Assembly: GCA_016647705.1 (NCBI GenBank)
Contig: CM028329.1
Span: forward strand, 16,364,410-16,428,409
DNA length: 64,000 nt
Reading direction: 5' to 3'
Source of the DNA: Eucommia ulmoides
Lineage: Eukaryota; Streptophyta; Magnoliopsida; Garryales; Eucommiaceae
In this document: in pieces, positions 46,713 to 58,350 of the stretch
How the letters are laid out: each line of letters opens with the position of its first letter
How positions within the stretch are numbered: position 1 is the stretch's first letter
Notes under the pieces: generated by a model
Databases searched by the model: none
What the model was told of the DNA's origin: nothing
What the model saw: only the letters and a program-made list of their open reading frames with translations
Position numbers and translations under genes: made by a program

Positions 46713-47100
46713 AATACCTTTTTACCTTTGGTTCTATTAATTAGGCTTTCTTTATGAGGCAGGAAGTATCCATCAAACTTAGTTTTTTCATTAAGTTTTT
46801 TGTAATTAACCACCATTCTTGCCTTACCATGTTTTATTTCTGAATGATTTCTTACCATAAAGGCAGGACTCGAGTGAGGGCTCTTACTTTCTAGAATCAA
46901 TTTTAGATCAAGCAATTCTTGAATTTGTATATCAAATTCTTTAATATCATCTTCGGAGTATCTCATGGGTCTCACTCTTATAATGTCAGTAGGATTAATT
47001 AATTCTATATTGGCATTTGTTTTATCAATGTCCCATAAAACAGTTGGATTTTCTCCAAAATTGTTAGCAAGTTTTACAAAAATGGTAGTTGCAAGAAGGT
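46712..47100 (-). pseudogene. endogenous pararetrovirus (Caulimoviridae-like) RT fragment
   Basis: On the minus strand from about 47090 to 46715, an open stretch contains VRPMRYSEDDIKEFDIQIQE, then SKSPHSSPAFMVRNHSEIKH, GKARMVVNYKKLN and a GYFLPHKESLINR block. This is the N-terminal part of a Caulimoviridae-type reverse transcriptase (fingers region), clearly different from the gypsy and copia RTs in this window. It is cut off just after the GKK position, before the catalytic YxDD box, and only the linker upstream (about 40 residues) is retained. It is a non-functional relic. A caulimovirus-like gypsy relative is less likely given the motif match. Confidence 0.8.
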
Positions 47101-47757
47101 AAATATCACCACGTTTTCGCGTATAAACTTCTATGCAAATTATTTTTTAGTTTTAAAAGATATTTAAATACATATTTTAAATTCAAATTATGATAAAAAA
47201 ATGAGAAAAATAATAAAATAAAATATATTGGTGGAAGAAATCAAACGGTGAAGAATTTTTTTACAAAATTACTCAAGTTGAATATGGAGGCATAAGATGG
47301 TAACCATCGTATTTGAATTTGGTAGATTATTTTTATAAACTTGTCATAAAAATAAAGAATATATTGGAATTATAAAAATAAACAAGAAAATGAAACAATG
47401 TTATGTTTCAAATTTGATGATTTCTTGTGCATTTTGCAAATTATAGTAAGTGACTCGAATTAGAATTGAATTCTATTCATACCAAATGCAAGTACAAATA
47501 TGAATATGTGTCTTATGTTCGATACGATACAAATACGAGATACATCAATAAAAAAAATGATGAAGATACGGGTAAGTCCAAGACAAGCCTAATAAATATA
47601 TTTTTAAATGTTATATATTTCAATGTGTCTCGTATACCCTTGATATATCCAGTACGTTAGCATACATGTTTGATACTTCTAAATATTTTCAGTCTATAAG
47701 ATACGTGAAAACTAAGTGTTTATTAAATATATGTAAAGTGTCTTTTCGATATATGTA
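47101..47757. other. AT-rich unassigned sequence
   Basis: No gene is recognised. Short phrases around TTCGATACGATACAAATACG and ATATATGTAAAGTGTC recur in diverged form just right of X3 (52440-52570). X3 probably inserted into an older repeat of unknown type. Confidence 0.5.
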
Positions 47758-49411
47758 TGACGTACCCTAGATTTTAGAAAGCAGAAGAAGTAGATATTGG
47801 GAAGAAAATGAGGAAAACAAGTTTTCATTCCCCCCTCTCAAAATCCTCAAAATCCGTTCATTTTCGAAAATGGTTTTTAGGGACTTTTCTAGGCACCAGT
47901 TTTGAATACGCTCTTTGGGTTGGGATTTACGTTGGAAAATGAGTTGCCACTTAACATTGGGTTAAATAGTGTGCTAGGTCACTGAGATTTTAAAAAATCA
48001 TTTTTTGTTTTGAAATGACCTAAGTTTTGACTCGAAATAATTGGTCTTTTACTAGAGATTTCTTTAAGTTTAGAGGTCAGTTATGCTCAGTGAAGGTGTT
48101 AAGCACCCCAAGACACCTGTATGAAAACTATACCTCAGTCTAAATGGATATTCATGTTTAAACAAAGTCCAAGTAACTTTTTTTGGTTTTGTTTAACACA
48201 ATAATTCTCTTTTTATGTTTTTGTATTTTTTTTTTTTTTTATGTAAGGAAAGCAGGGAAAAAGTTAACTATCTATCAGCAGCAACAGATAAAACATATGA
48301 AATGATATTTTTTTTTACGACTGAACCCTGTAAAAGTTGCCTACGTATCCAGGTTTTCACGGCGAATCAGGTTGAAACGTAGTTCATTTGTTCAAGATGA
48401 ACTGATTTTTATTTAGACAAGTGACCGAACCCGTATGTGGGTTGCCTATGTATCTCAGGTAGCTAAGAATCAAGTCAGCACGCAGTTTAACTCGAGATTA
48501 CTTTATTTATTTATTTTTTATTTTTTTTATGAAATATGGACATGAATCGCACCAATGATATGTGGGTATTCACTTTTGATTTTGTTAAGAACACTCCAAC
48601 CGAACTCACTTGCTTATGCAAGTTTAGTGTTTAGGTTTAGGTTATTAGTTTAAAAAGAAAAAAAAATATATAGTATATGTGGCAATCCTACTAGTAACTA
48701 AGAAAAAAGGAAACATTTCTGAAGTAGGTGCACATATATCCCCGAAAGAATAGAGGTCCTTATTTTATTCCGAATTTTTAGCCACAAAGGTCTTGACGAA
48801 ATAATATATATATGTATGTATGGTGCTAGTCCATGAGCCTGATGACTTAGTGTCAGATTGTGATTTAGACTATTACAGAAATGTAAAGTCAATTGTCAGT
48901 AGTTAATGGTTAGCAGTCAGTAATTAGAGGTTTGTTTTGAGTTTTCTGAAGTTTGGTTTCATGTGTTCTTGAGAATTAAAATGTTCTTGATGCTCTTAAC
49001 ATATTTTTTTTTTATGTTTTTGATATATTTTGATGTTTTTGACATGTTTTTGACGTTTTTGACTTGTTTATCGATATATATATGGTAGGGCGTAAAATAC
49101 GCCGCTACTTACACTCGCAAGTATACGAGATCTAAGTTTTAGTATAGTGTGATTGTGAAAGATCGGGTTATCATATCCACAAGGATTGGTGTCGTTACTA
49201 TCGAATACCGCGTTTGTCGTGACCTAATTTTATCTAGGCGAAAAACAAATGTATTTAATTAATTAAACTAATACTAATATAACCTAAATTAACTACACTA
49301 ATATGCTAATATGTTTTAGGGTGAAGAATTGCCTAGGGATTAACGTGTTTACAAATACGTGTTCGATTCTAATTTACTTACGTTTACGTTGTTCGACCTA
49401 TTTGACAACCT

Positions 49412-49800
49412 CGGTACGTAAACTCTATCGCCACCTCTCTCGAGTGTAAAATAGGGGAATACATGATTTCGAGTCAACGAAGAAATCCCCCTCAACGTAT
49501 TAATGACCGTAGGTCACGTGAGTCTCGCCCAGCATCATTGATTGCACATAATCCAACTCTCTCCCGGGTTATTGGATCGTGCGTTGTATTTACCCTATCA
49601 ACAATTTCCGTTCTAAAACTCCCTCGCCACCTCTCCCGAGTGTAAGACGAGGGATATAACGCAACTTCATGTCCATGAAGAAGTCTTCCTCAACGTCTTA
49701 ACTACCCTAGGTTACATGAGTCTTGCCCCTGCATTATCGATTGTCCACGATTCAAACCCCGATTGGGTTATAGAATCATGGCATTTGTTTACCCTAATCC
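49412..49800. repeat. tandem duplication of about 195 bp in element Z
   Basis: Two diverged copies share CGCCACCTCTC.CGAGTGTAA, GAAGAAATCC/GAAGAAGTCT, CTCAACGT.TTAA and a GGGTTAT.G.ATC block. No protein is encoded. Confidence 0.8.
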
Positions 49801-50284
49801 GAATCCGGGGTTTGTCAAGACCCCGTATCTCCATTTACCATTCTAAGAATAATAAACAAACAATATGATAAACACAATTAAACTACGACGAACAAACATA
49901 AACGCAACACCGAAATCATCCAAACAAACATATTTATAAATATACCGTTAATCCCGACTACAATCCATATTTAACTTGTGGCCATAGCCGCATAAATATA
50001 TAAATCGAGTTAAACATGCTCACATGATCCTAAGATAAAGAAATAAGGAAAAACAATTGAAGAACTTAGCCTCGTCTAAAAATAAACCGCTAAGAATGCT
50101 CAACGATCGATTCGCCGTCTTCTCCATTTCGGGATGTGAGCTCCACATCTAAAACTCCTAAATATACCCTTAGATATAGCCTAAGGGTTTAAAAAATGCA
50201 AAAGATCCAGAGAGAGACCAGAGAAGGGGGGAGGAGAGGGGGTATTTATAGCCAAAATATTCTAAAAATATCTCAAGACTGTGC

Positions 50285-50585
50285 AGGGGATTTCCGCCTA
50301 GGGGAAGAAAACTTCTCCTAGGCGAAGTTAGGTTGGTTCGGCTGATCGCCTAGGCGGTGAAGTAGGCGGCGGACGTGGAAGAACATTATGTTGGATTTTC
50401 GCCTAGGCGGTGGATTTTTCCACCTAGGCGAGCGGCTGTCAGTAGCCCATCTTCGTTTTCTGCTGGATTTTCGCCTAGGCGAAGGAATATTCTCCTAGGA
50501 TGTCGTTCGTCAGTAATATTTTTCTCTTTTCTCAACTTTTTCACTGCCTAGGCGGTGGTCTGGACACTTAGGCAGTGGGCCTATT
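50285..50585. repeat. cluster of CGCCTAGGCG palindromes in element Z
   Basis: The decamer CGCCTAGGCG or a near form (GCCTAGG, CTCCTAGG, ACCTAGGCG) occurs at least eight times within 300 bp, some in larger inverted pairs such as GCGGTGGATTTTTCCACC. On the presumed sense strand it lies upstream of the TATA-like site. Confidence 0.85.
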
Positions 50586-52639
50586 TCATATTTTAGCCTC
50601 CGAGCTTGTTTATCCACCGTAACTTCGACTCGCTTTGGTTCGATCTCATCGTTTTAGCTCCAGTTTCCTATCTTTATGCCCTACATACCTGATTTATATA
50701 AAAAGTATGAAAACTAATTAAAACATAATAAAAATAACTATAAACGTACTCGAAAACTAATAAAACCGATTTGGAAATACGTAAGTATTTTACACCTATC
50801 AATATACTATGTACATGGAATATGAATCTAATAACTACACAAACATGCTATATACAAGCAATATAATCGTATTTAAGACAATATCGGAGGGCGTTTAAGA
50901 AGACTTGCCTAACTTAGGGGAGTGGTCTTTCCCTAAGTAATTTTCTTCTTCTCTTTCTTCGAATCTTCTTGGTTATTCTCAATCGTTCTTCGACAAATTC
51001 TTGAAATATTCCTCCAAGATCCTCAAGAATGCCTTTAGAAAGCTATTTTGACATAATTTTGGGGTGTTTTTGGAATGGAAGACTTGAGAATTCCTTAGAC
51101 CCGAGAGAGAAATTCAAGACTAGAGAGAGAAAGTCTTGGATCAAGACCTTCAAATTGTGAAAATATGAAACCTATTTATAGGCTTGGGGACCTTGCACAT
51201 TAGCCAATGCGCAGGTATCCCAACCTGCTCCTTAGGGGTTCTTTGGTCTAGGTTTGACCCTTTGATACCTTGTAGTTTGATGGTTTTTGACAAATCTTGA
51301 AGATTTACTAAGATTTCATAATGATTACAAAATCTCAAAATATCTTAGGCAATCGTTACTCATGATTGATAATGATTGGTCATCATTAGCAATCCTTACT
51401 TATGATTGGCTTGCACATGAGATATTTGTTGTTTGATGGGACACTTTTCGGTTCGGTTTGCTTCCTAAATACTAGTTACTTGAACTAGTTCGGTTACTTT
51501 GCATTTAATGCCTTGGAAGTTCAAAGAATGCAGTCTTCATGTGTCATTTTGTATTTAATGCTTGATCATGACACTTGATTTGATGGGTATTGAAGGCTCT
51601 TTGATGGAATGAAATTGTTCCAGTAGTCTTGTAACCGTTTGGTTACATTTCAAGTAACTTGGTTTCTCTAAAATATTTTGCTTAAAATATCTAGATTCTT
51701 TGAATGTTGCCTCCTTAGATTATTTCAAGCATTTAATGTTTGATGGGAGGTTAATTTGATGACTCATTAAATGCATGACTTGATGGCAAACTGAATCGGT
51801 TGGATTTGTAACCGTTAATTATTTTTTAAGTAGCTTGGTTTCTACCTTAGATATTTTGGTAGGAAATATCTTGGTGTTAGTACTAATTAATAAGTAATTA
51901 AACATATGATGGGGCCCTTGATGTGATGAACTTTGAATGCTAATCATGATGATTTCGGTTTGGTTGGTTTCGAATCAAGTCTTGAGCCTTACTTACTTTG
52001 GGTAATTAGACTTGTCATGGCAATTTCTTTGGTTTGATCAAGGTTTTTTGGCTTGGTTTCTTGGAGATTAATGTTCTAAACGAAAAATTAGAAAAGTATT
52101 TTTTATGTTAAAAAGACGAAACCAGTGATGGTAAAAGTTTCAGGGGTCAAACTGGTAATAAAAGTAATTGGTGAAATATCCTTAAATTAAAGGGTAGTAA
52201 CTAATTTTTATTCTTACTTTAGGAATTTCAAATTTGACCAAAAACTTTTACTTATGCCGAATTTAGTCAACTTTAACAATTTTATATTTTCTTGTGTTTT
52301 TTGTTGTTTTTCCATAGTATCTAATGTGGTATAAGGTAAAAATTCATTTAATTTAAATCTCAGTTTATAGTTTATCTGAACATGTACTTTTAATCCGATA
52401 TTAACTGAGTAAGACAAAATGCAGTGTCTACAATGTGTCAGTATGAAAAATGCGTGTTGAATACCTAAAAAAATAAGTGTTTAGTAAATATCCATGAAGT
52501 ATCTCTTCGATATGTGTATCGGTGTACGTGTTCAGTACATATTTATATAAAGTTTTTTCAATGTGTTTGTTGGTGTATTTAATACTAACCTATTATGGAT
52601 AGAAATTTAATACTTGATCATCTCTCTTAATTAATGTAA

Positions 52640-53835
52640 AAAGTGAACTAAACTGGACAGTTTAACCGGTTGAACAGTTGATCGGTCCGAGAGACGAACC
52701 AATTCAACCCATAGAACTGCACTGCTCTCAAAACCGTTCATTTACACCAAAATGGGTAAAACCGGCGGTTGGACGGTTCGACCGCAGCGAACCGGGACAA
52801 TATTCTACGAACCGTTCGTTTCTCTTGTGTTATATATTTTTTGCTATAAAAAAACCCTACCCATTTCGTTCAATCTCACCAGCTGCGTAGTCGTCTCCTC
52901 GGCCTCGTCGTTCCCCTTCCTCTCCAATTCCTACTCCATTCTCTAACGGCCCAGCCACCTCCACCAGTCCTTGTTCAGCCGCCGTCGATCAACTGACCAA
53001 CCACCGCCAGCCATCGCATTCATCCGCCATCGACAAATGGACCAGCCATCGCCCTCGTCAATCAGGTAATTTCATTAAATTTTTTATTTCACTCCAAATT
53101 TTGATGTCATTAGTCATAAGATTTCACTCCAGTCACCGTTCCTCATCCCTCTTTTTATTCAATTCCAGATTTTAAATGTTTTCAGCCCAATTTCTGAATT
53201 TTGGGGTTCCATTTACGTCACTATTCAGGTTTGCATAAAATTTCAATGTTGTTTCTTCTAATTCCTAATGTTGTGTTATTTTATTGATTTTAATTATCTG
53301 AATATTAAGGAAAAAAGAACAAAATATTAACTTCAATTTTTTTAAATGCTATTTGTTTAGAAATTTTAATATGCTTATGAAGAGTTTATGGGTCTTGGCC
53401 GTTCACTCTCATTAGTGTATGATGAAGAGAATTTTAACTTGTTTAGAGTTTTATTTAATACCAGTGTTGGCCGTCCACTGGCATTCTTGGTCATTTTGTT
53501 TTATTGATGGTTTGATACATTGATATTGGTTAGGTGGTATTATTATTGCGAGTAATATTTTTTTTTTTCACTAATTTGTTTCTTACTTGAAACTTGATTT
53601 TTTTTTTTTTATAAGATGTTTAGGATTTTTTGTAATTATTCTTAAACGTATTTAGATTTTCATTTTTATTTTTTTTTTATTTTTTTTATTGTATGTATTT
53701 TTCAACTATGTTTAATCAATTATTAAAATTATTAATGACATAATTATGATGTCCCGGTTCAACTGAGGTTGACCCAATAGTTCAACCGATGACCCGTCAC
53801 TCGGTCACTTTTTTGGTTTGATGCACAGTCCGGTT
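52640..53835. mobile_element. possible DNA-transposon remnant with GGTT/AACC-rich ends
   Basis: The left end contains GTTTAACCGGTTGAACAGTT and further ACCGG/GAACC motifs. The right end (53750-53835) contains CCCGGTTCAACTGAGGTTGA. These phrases resemble repeated ends seen in plant DNA transposons, but family and borders are uncertain. The interior has a GC-richer stretch (52860-53065) without a recognised product. Confidence 0.4.
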
Positions 53836-53909
53836 TCAAAAGCATTGCTCTGAATGAAGCAGGCACAAATTGTGTAGAAATCACTCTACTTCCACAACAA
53901 CCCACTCCA

Positions 53910-54110
53910 TCATCTTTGTCTCTTGGTAGGCACTCTCTCTCTCTCTCTCACACACACACATAGACGTAGCCACCCGTACACCACCGGATTTGCTCCCGCA
54001 ACAACTATTCTCCTACAATTGGATCTGCCACCCTTACCCTTGATACCCCACCTTTCCACCCTCAAAATCAACCATCCCCTTTCCCCCTCATCTTTGTCTC
54101 TTGGTAGGCA

Positions 54111-54142
<32 letters not shown>

Positions 54143-54265
54143 GACGTAGCCATCCTTGCACCACCGGATTTGCTCCCGCAACAACCATTCTCCTACAATT
54201 GGATCTGCCACCCTTACCCTTGATACCCCACCTTTCCACCCTCAAAATCAATCATCCCCTTTCCC
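53910..54265. repeat. 178-bp tandem duplication upstream of gene 2
   Basis: Copies at 53910-54087 and 54088-54265 are nearly identical. Each starts TCATCTTTGTCTCTTGGTAG, has a (CT)n(CA)n run, and ends CCATCCCCTTTCCCCC. The CT-rich character resembles a plant 5' UTR, and it lies 1.5 kb upstream of the ATG of the gene at 55814. Confidence 0.9.
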
Positions 54266-55103
54266 CCTCTCTCTCTTTCAAATAGAAACTTTGACTATCA
54301 TTCCCACTATCAATGTCTCTTTCACCCGCTTTGTGTATCTCTTACACGCTCAAATTCACAAAAATGTAGTATTATATTTTTTTGAATTAAAGTATTTTGT
54401 GTTTTCAATTGGGGTTTGGGCTAAGAACAAGGAATTAGGACTTCATGATTTCTAGATTGGTTCATGTCTTTTGGTAATCGATTCTGATGTTTTATGGATT
54501 AAGCCATATTTAAGGCAGAATTGGAATTCTTTTCCTCAAGATTCATGTTAATTTTTTGCCAGTTATTTATGGGAAAACGGTGGTTTATTTAATTAAGTTT
54601 GCACGTTGGGAATGGACAGACAAATACTTTTGGAAAAATGCAAATGCAAAAGCTTGTGAGTAACAATGAAGAAAAAAATGTGTAAGAAATGCTAACTCTT
54701 TGCCAAAATTGTGATTGCTTTGCTTTCAAATGGTCTGAATGGTGATGAAAGGTGGGAACTCATTTTTTTTGGTGGTATGATCGTGGGGTGTAGCATTGTA
54801 GGTGGAGAGTATAAATTTGTAACTGACAAAGAAGTTGTCGAAGTGTTGCTCCAAATTTATAACTGCTGAGTGGGACTGTGTCTTTATATATAGTAGAGAT
54901 GCTTTTCTTCCTCCATACTAGCATGTGCACCCCACACCTTTTTTATTTTTTTCTTTTACTATATATATTTATTTTTTTGATGGGTTGGGGATGGTTTGTT
55001 GGGATTCGGTAATTATAGGACATTGCCACTTAGGTTGCTGTTCTTGTTATGCTACCAATCTAGATGCAGTTTTTTGTATTCATGTACAAAATTTGTAGTT
55101 TTA

Positions 55104-55356
55104 GAACTCTGTCCCTTCCAAACTAATTTTCCTGTTTTCCTTTTTAGGGTCTTCCAAAATAATTGCCCACTTTCCTTTCTAGAAATATATTTTCTCTCTT
55201 TGCCTAAACTAACTTTTATCAATCACTCATTCAAATATCAAAAAGTTTTGACACTTGCACAAATTTTCTTGTAAGGTAATGTAATAAACTATAATCAACC
55301 ACTGCCTAAAACTTTGTGCAGAGTCAAATGCGACAATGATTTAGGAACAGAGTGAG
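55104..55356. mobile_element. Stowaway-like MITE
   Basis: The termini GAACTCTGTCCCTTCCAAAC and (complement of the right end) CTCACTCTGTTCCTAAATCA are imperfect inverted repeats flanked by TA on both sides. This matches the CTCCCTCYGTCCC-type ends of Stowaway elements. The interior is homologous to the MITE at 11282-11641 in reverse. It lies in the presumed upstream or 5' UTR-intron region of gene 2. Confidence 0.7.
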
Positions 55357-55813
55357 TATTATCTATCACATAATTTGTCGATTTGTGTTCAAGCTACATC
55401 AAGAAATTGATCAGATGTCAGCTAATCTCTGAGTATGAATATATACTGAAAGAATTTATGTGCAATAAAGAATCATAGATATCCTTTAGTCTTCATACAT
55501 TGTCTTATTTATGAGATTAATGAAATATTCATTGAATTTGGTTTGGGTTTCAAGATGTATCTCATACCGCGATTGGCATTCAGATATCTATGTGATAGCT
55601 TAGGTGCATTTTGTTGTAACCTTATTCGGAAGAAGTGATGAAACATTTTGTGGTAGAAGAAAAGTTGCATTATTGTCTAATGCAGTTTTTGGTCATTTCA
55701 ATGGCAATTAGATTATTGCTGCTAAAGTTCCATTCATATTCCTTATCAACATACAATCCTTTTGTTTGCAGTGGCATTGATTTTCTAAATACAATCGTGT
55801 GGTTGAGTTAGAG

Positions 55814-57338
55814 ATGAGACGACCAGGAGATTATGGTGATTCTGGTGGCAATGCATATGTTGCAGCCCAGATGCAACAAATGTCTGGTCAACGGATGGAA
55901 AACAAGTCTGGCCATTACCAAGGACGTCCAGAGTCGTTCAACTCGGACAAGGGGCATTCATATGGAAATTCAAAAGCAGATGGGCAATGGAGATGGGAAA
56001 GAGATGGCTCAAAAGTACCAAATAAAATGTCACCCCATATGTTCAATGAAGGCTAGTATTTATCTCTTGTCTCTTTATATCTTTTGTTAGATCTTTTTAG
56101 TTCAAGGCCCATGACAAGACATGGGCTTATCTTGTCTTCTATTTCGTCCTCTCACATCTTCCTATCCAATTTTGTTGATGCTATTAGTTCATTTATCAAA
56201 GGTTTTTGGATTAAATTGGTCAAAAATAGCTATTGGTTTACTATTGTAAATGATGTGTCAATTCAGTAAAAGATGGAAATTATTTTAAAAATATAGTGTC
56301 CGATTTGGAACCACTAGAAAGATGGAAACAATTTATCATATTTGTTCAAAACATCTTTGTGATTGAACAACATGTCATCTATATGCCTCTTTTGTTTTTT
56401 GCCTCAAAGTCTAAGGTTCACTAGCAGATAGGCCTATTGCGAACCAAGTGTCCCTCGTTTTAATTTTACGTAGTATCATTTTCTTCCTTGGGATAACAAT
56501 AATAATAACTGCAAGAGATTTTCATTTTGTTTATTATATCTGGAACTTCTATTTTTGATTGAAGTTCCGAACTTCATTTACTTAGCAATGTGCGTGTTAC
56601 AGCTCAAGGGGTTGATGCATCTAGATCCTATTACCAGAGTCAACGGCCTGATCCAAGAGCATCTTTAGAGAAACAAGTGAATAATGATCTGAGATCTCAA
56701 CATCATGAGGAAGACATGGATATTGGGTATGAGGACAACCGCTCTTCTCAGACATTTGAAGGCCTTGAGCAGAAATTCCTCGATGACATTATGAAACTGA
56801 GCAAGGAACAAACTGACGCTGAGGATGCCGAAAATGCAAGACATAGGGAGGTTAGTTTATCTTGAAAGCTTATTTAGATTTTCTTTTCCTGTTGGCTATG
56901 TTTCTGGGAAATACCATGTCGTTTGTTAAATATCTCCATATATGCCATAGTAGAGTCTGTTTTTTATGCTGGATTAGTTTGATCTGTAGTATAATCCTCT
57001 TTTGTTATTTACTTGATCAGAAAATAAATGTGATAAATGTTCAATATCAAGAGCAGCTAGCTGTACTTCGAGCTCAGCATACCAGTCAAAGAGATGAGTT
57101 CCTCCGGAGGGAATCCCTTACGCGACAGCAACTGTACCAGCAGGCAGCAGCAGCAACAGCAATGGACCACTATGCCCACAGTGATTCTCATGGTTATGGT
57201 GCAGTTGCTACTGGAGAAGCACGTCGTTCCTACAGTACTGATAATTATGATTCTTACAGGGAGAGAGATCGTTATGTAGAACAAAGAGGTCAGTATCCTG
57301 GTGGCCGTGTTTATGACACCGGCTCACGCTACTACTAA
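55814..57338 (+). CDS. uncharacterised 267-residue coiled-coil protein (3 exons)
   Basis: The exons are 55814-56051, 56603-56850 and 57021-57338, 804 nt including TAA. The start ATG (MRRPGDYGDSGGNAY) follows an in-frame upstream stretch lacking another ATG. Residues 1-79 are polar and Gly/Gln/Met-rich and include WRWERDGSK. Residues about 120-205 (FEGLEQKFLDDIMKLSKEQ, AENARHREKINVI, QEQLAVLRAQHTSQRDEFLR) predict a charged coiled coil. The tail is Tyr/Arg/Gly-rich (DSYRERDRYVEQRG, GSRYY). Intron 2 has donor GAG/GTTAGT and acceptor GATCAG. Intron 1 joins in frame only if AAG/GCTAGT is used as a GC donor with acceptor TTACAG. It looks like a conserved plant nuclear or RNA-associated protein, but I do not recognise the family, and no enzymatic motif is visible. 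Confidence 0.85.
56052..56602 (+). other. intron 1 of the coiled-coil gene, GC-AG type
   Basis: A 551-bp T-rich intron. The exon 1 frame ends NE-G, and the exon 2 frame requires one preceding base. The only nearby junction satisfying this is AATGAAG/GCTAGT, which restores an Ala codon. A GT donor at CTA/GTATTT would shift the frame into a stop. Confidence 0.75.
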
Positions 57339-58350
57339 TTATGTTGCTTCAGACCAGCACTTCGATGCTTTGTCTTCCCTACTAGTAGTATATAAAGTAC
57401 CCCCTCTTGTTTTTTTGTTTTATTTTGTCATATTTGTGCTGAATTCTTAAATTTTATAGTAGTTGGATGTTTATGAGACGTAATATATGCATTATAAGTC
57501 AGTTATTCCTAATAAGTTATCAGTTCAATGTAAAAATGTATTATCGAAGTTTATGCGGAAGTCAATTCATGGATAGGTTTAAGGAAATTTGAAAAAAAAA
57601 AAACCGGAAATATTTAATAAAAAAAACAGGATGTTTCTGGTATGTTCTCATATTTTTAGAACAAATTTCTAGATCAGGTTAATAGTAACGTGGATTGGTG
57701 GGTATATACTGTTTTTGTTTCTGTTCAAGTTATGCTGAATTCTTACTGGTGAAGTTGTTCCTGAAGCTATGAGTTTGGGATCATCTTACAATTACATGGT
57801 GGCATGCACTGGCCTTCCACTCTTGTTCAATTTCTTGAAACTGTCTATTTCTATACATTTGGTCTCTTCTTTTGTTTGGAAGATTGTTGTCAATACATTT
57901 TTTGGGCAAGGTTACAAGAATGAGAAAGGCATGGGAAATCCAGACGTAGTAGGATGTCATTGACATGCATGCACTGCAATAAGTATTCAATTTTTCATTA
58001 CTTTTAATTTCAAAAAATTATCTTTTTTGTTCTTAAGTATTTAACAATTTTATTTTTCTAAAATACTCTCTACAATTTTTTTCTCAATTTTTTTTTATCA
58101 ATTTATTATTTTTTCTATCTATAATTTTTTTGTATATAATTTTTTTGGGAGATTTTACAGTATTGGTATAAAATGTTAATTGTAATGATTAGATGTTTTA
58201 TGGTATTAATTGGTAAGTGCTAAAATTTAGTGAATTACACAATATTTCAAATTTTGAACAATTTTTAAGTGATTCTTATATTTTAAATGTTTGTTTAATT
58301 TTGTTATCAAACACAATTAATTTGATAAGTATTTAGTAGATTTAGCTTTA
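57339..58350. other. 3' UTR and downstream intergenic sequence
   Basis: The 3' UTR of gene 2 starts at 57339, and T-rich and AATAAG-like signals lie at 57415-57545. Beyond about 57600 no gene or repeat family is recognised. Confidence 0.5.

Larger units (their letters stand above)
49083..50801 (-). mobile_element. element Z, solo LTR inside X3
   Basis: It has ends TGGTAGGGCGTAAAATAC and GTATTTTACACCTATCA, nearly perfect inverted repeats of about 17 bp, and an ATATA duplication on both sides (49078-49082 and 50802-50806). It is 1719 bp with no coding sequence. A CTATAAATACCCC on the minus strand (about 50240) could be its TATA box. The TG...CA ends plus a 5-bp duplication favour a solo LTR over a DNA transposon. 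Confidence 0.8.
47758..52432 (-). mobile_element. LTR-like non-coding element X3, interrupted by Z
   Basis: It starts TGACGTACCCTAG and ends GCAGTGTCTACA, flanked by ATGTA (47753-47757) and ATGTG (52433-52437), a 4-of-5 target duplication. Without insertion Z it is about 2.95 kb. A TATA-like CTATAAATAGG on the minus strand (about 51171-51182) is followed by CT-rich sequence, as in X1. No coding capacity is seen. Confidence 0.82.

Noticed and set aside
49083..50801. Z as a terminal-inverted-repeat DNA transposon
   Set aside because: The 5-bp duplication, TG...CA ends and TATA-like site fit an LTR better, and no transposase-related sequence is present.
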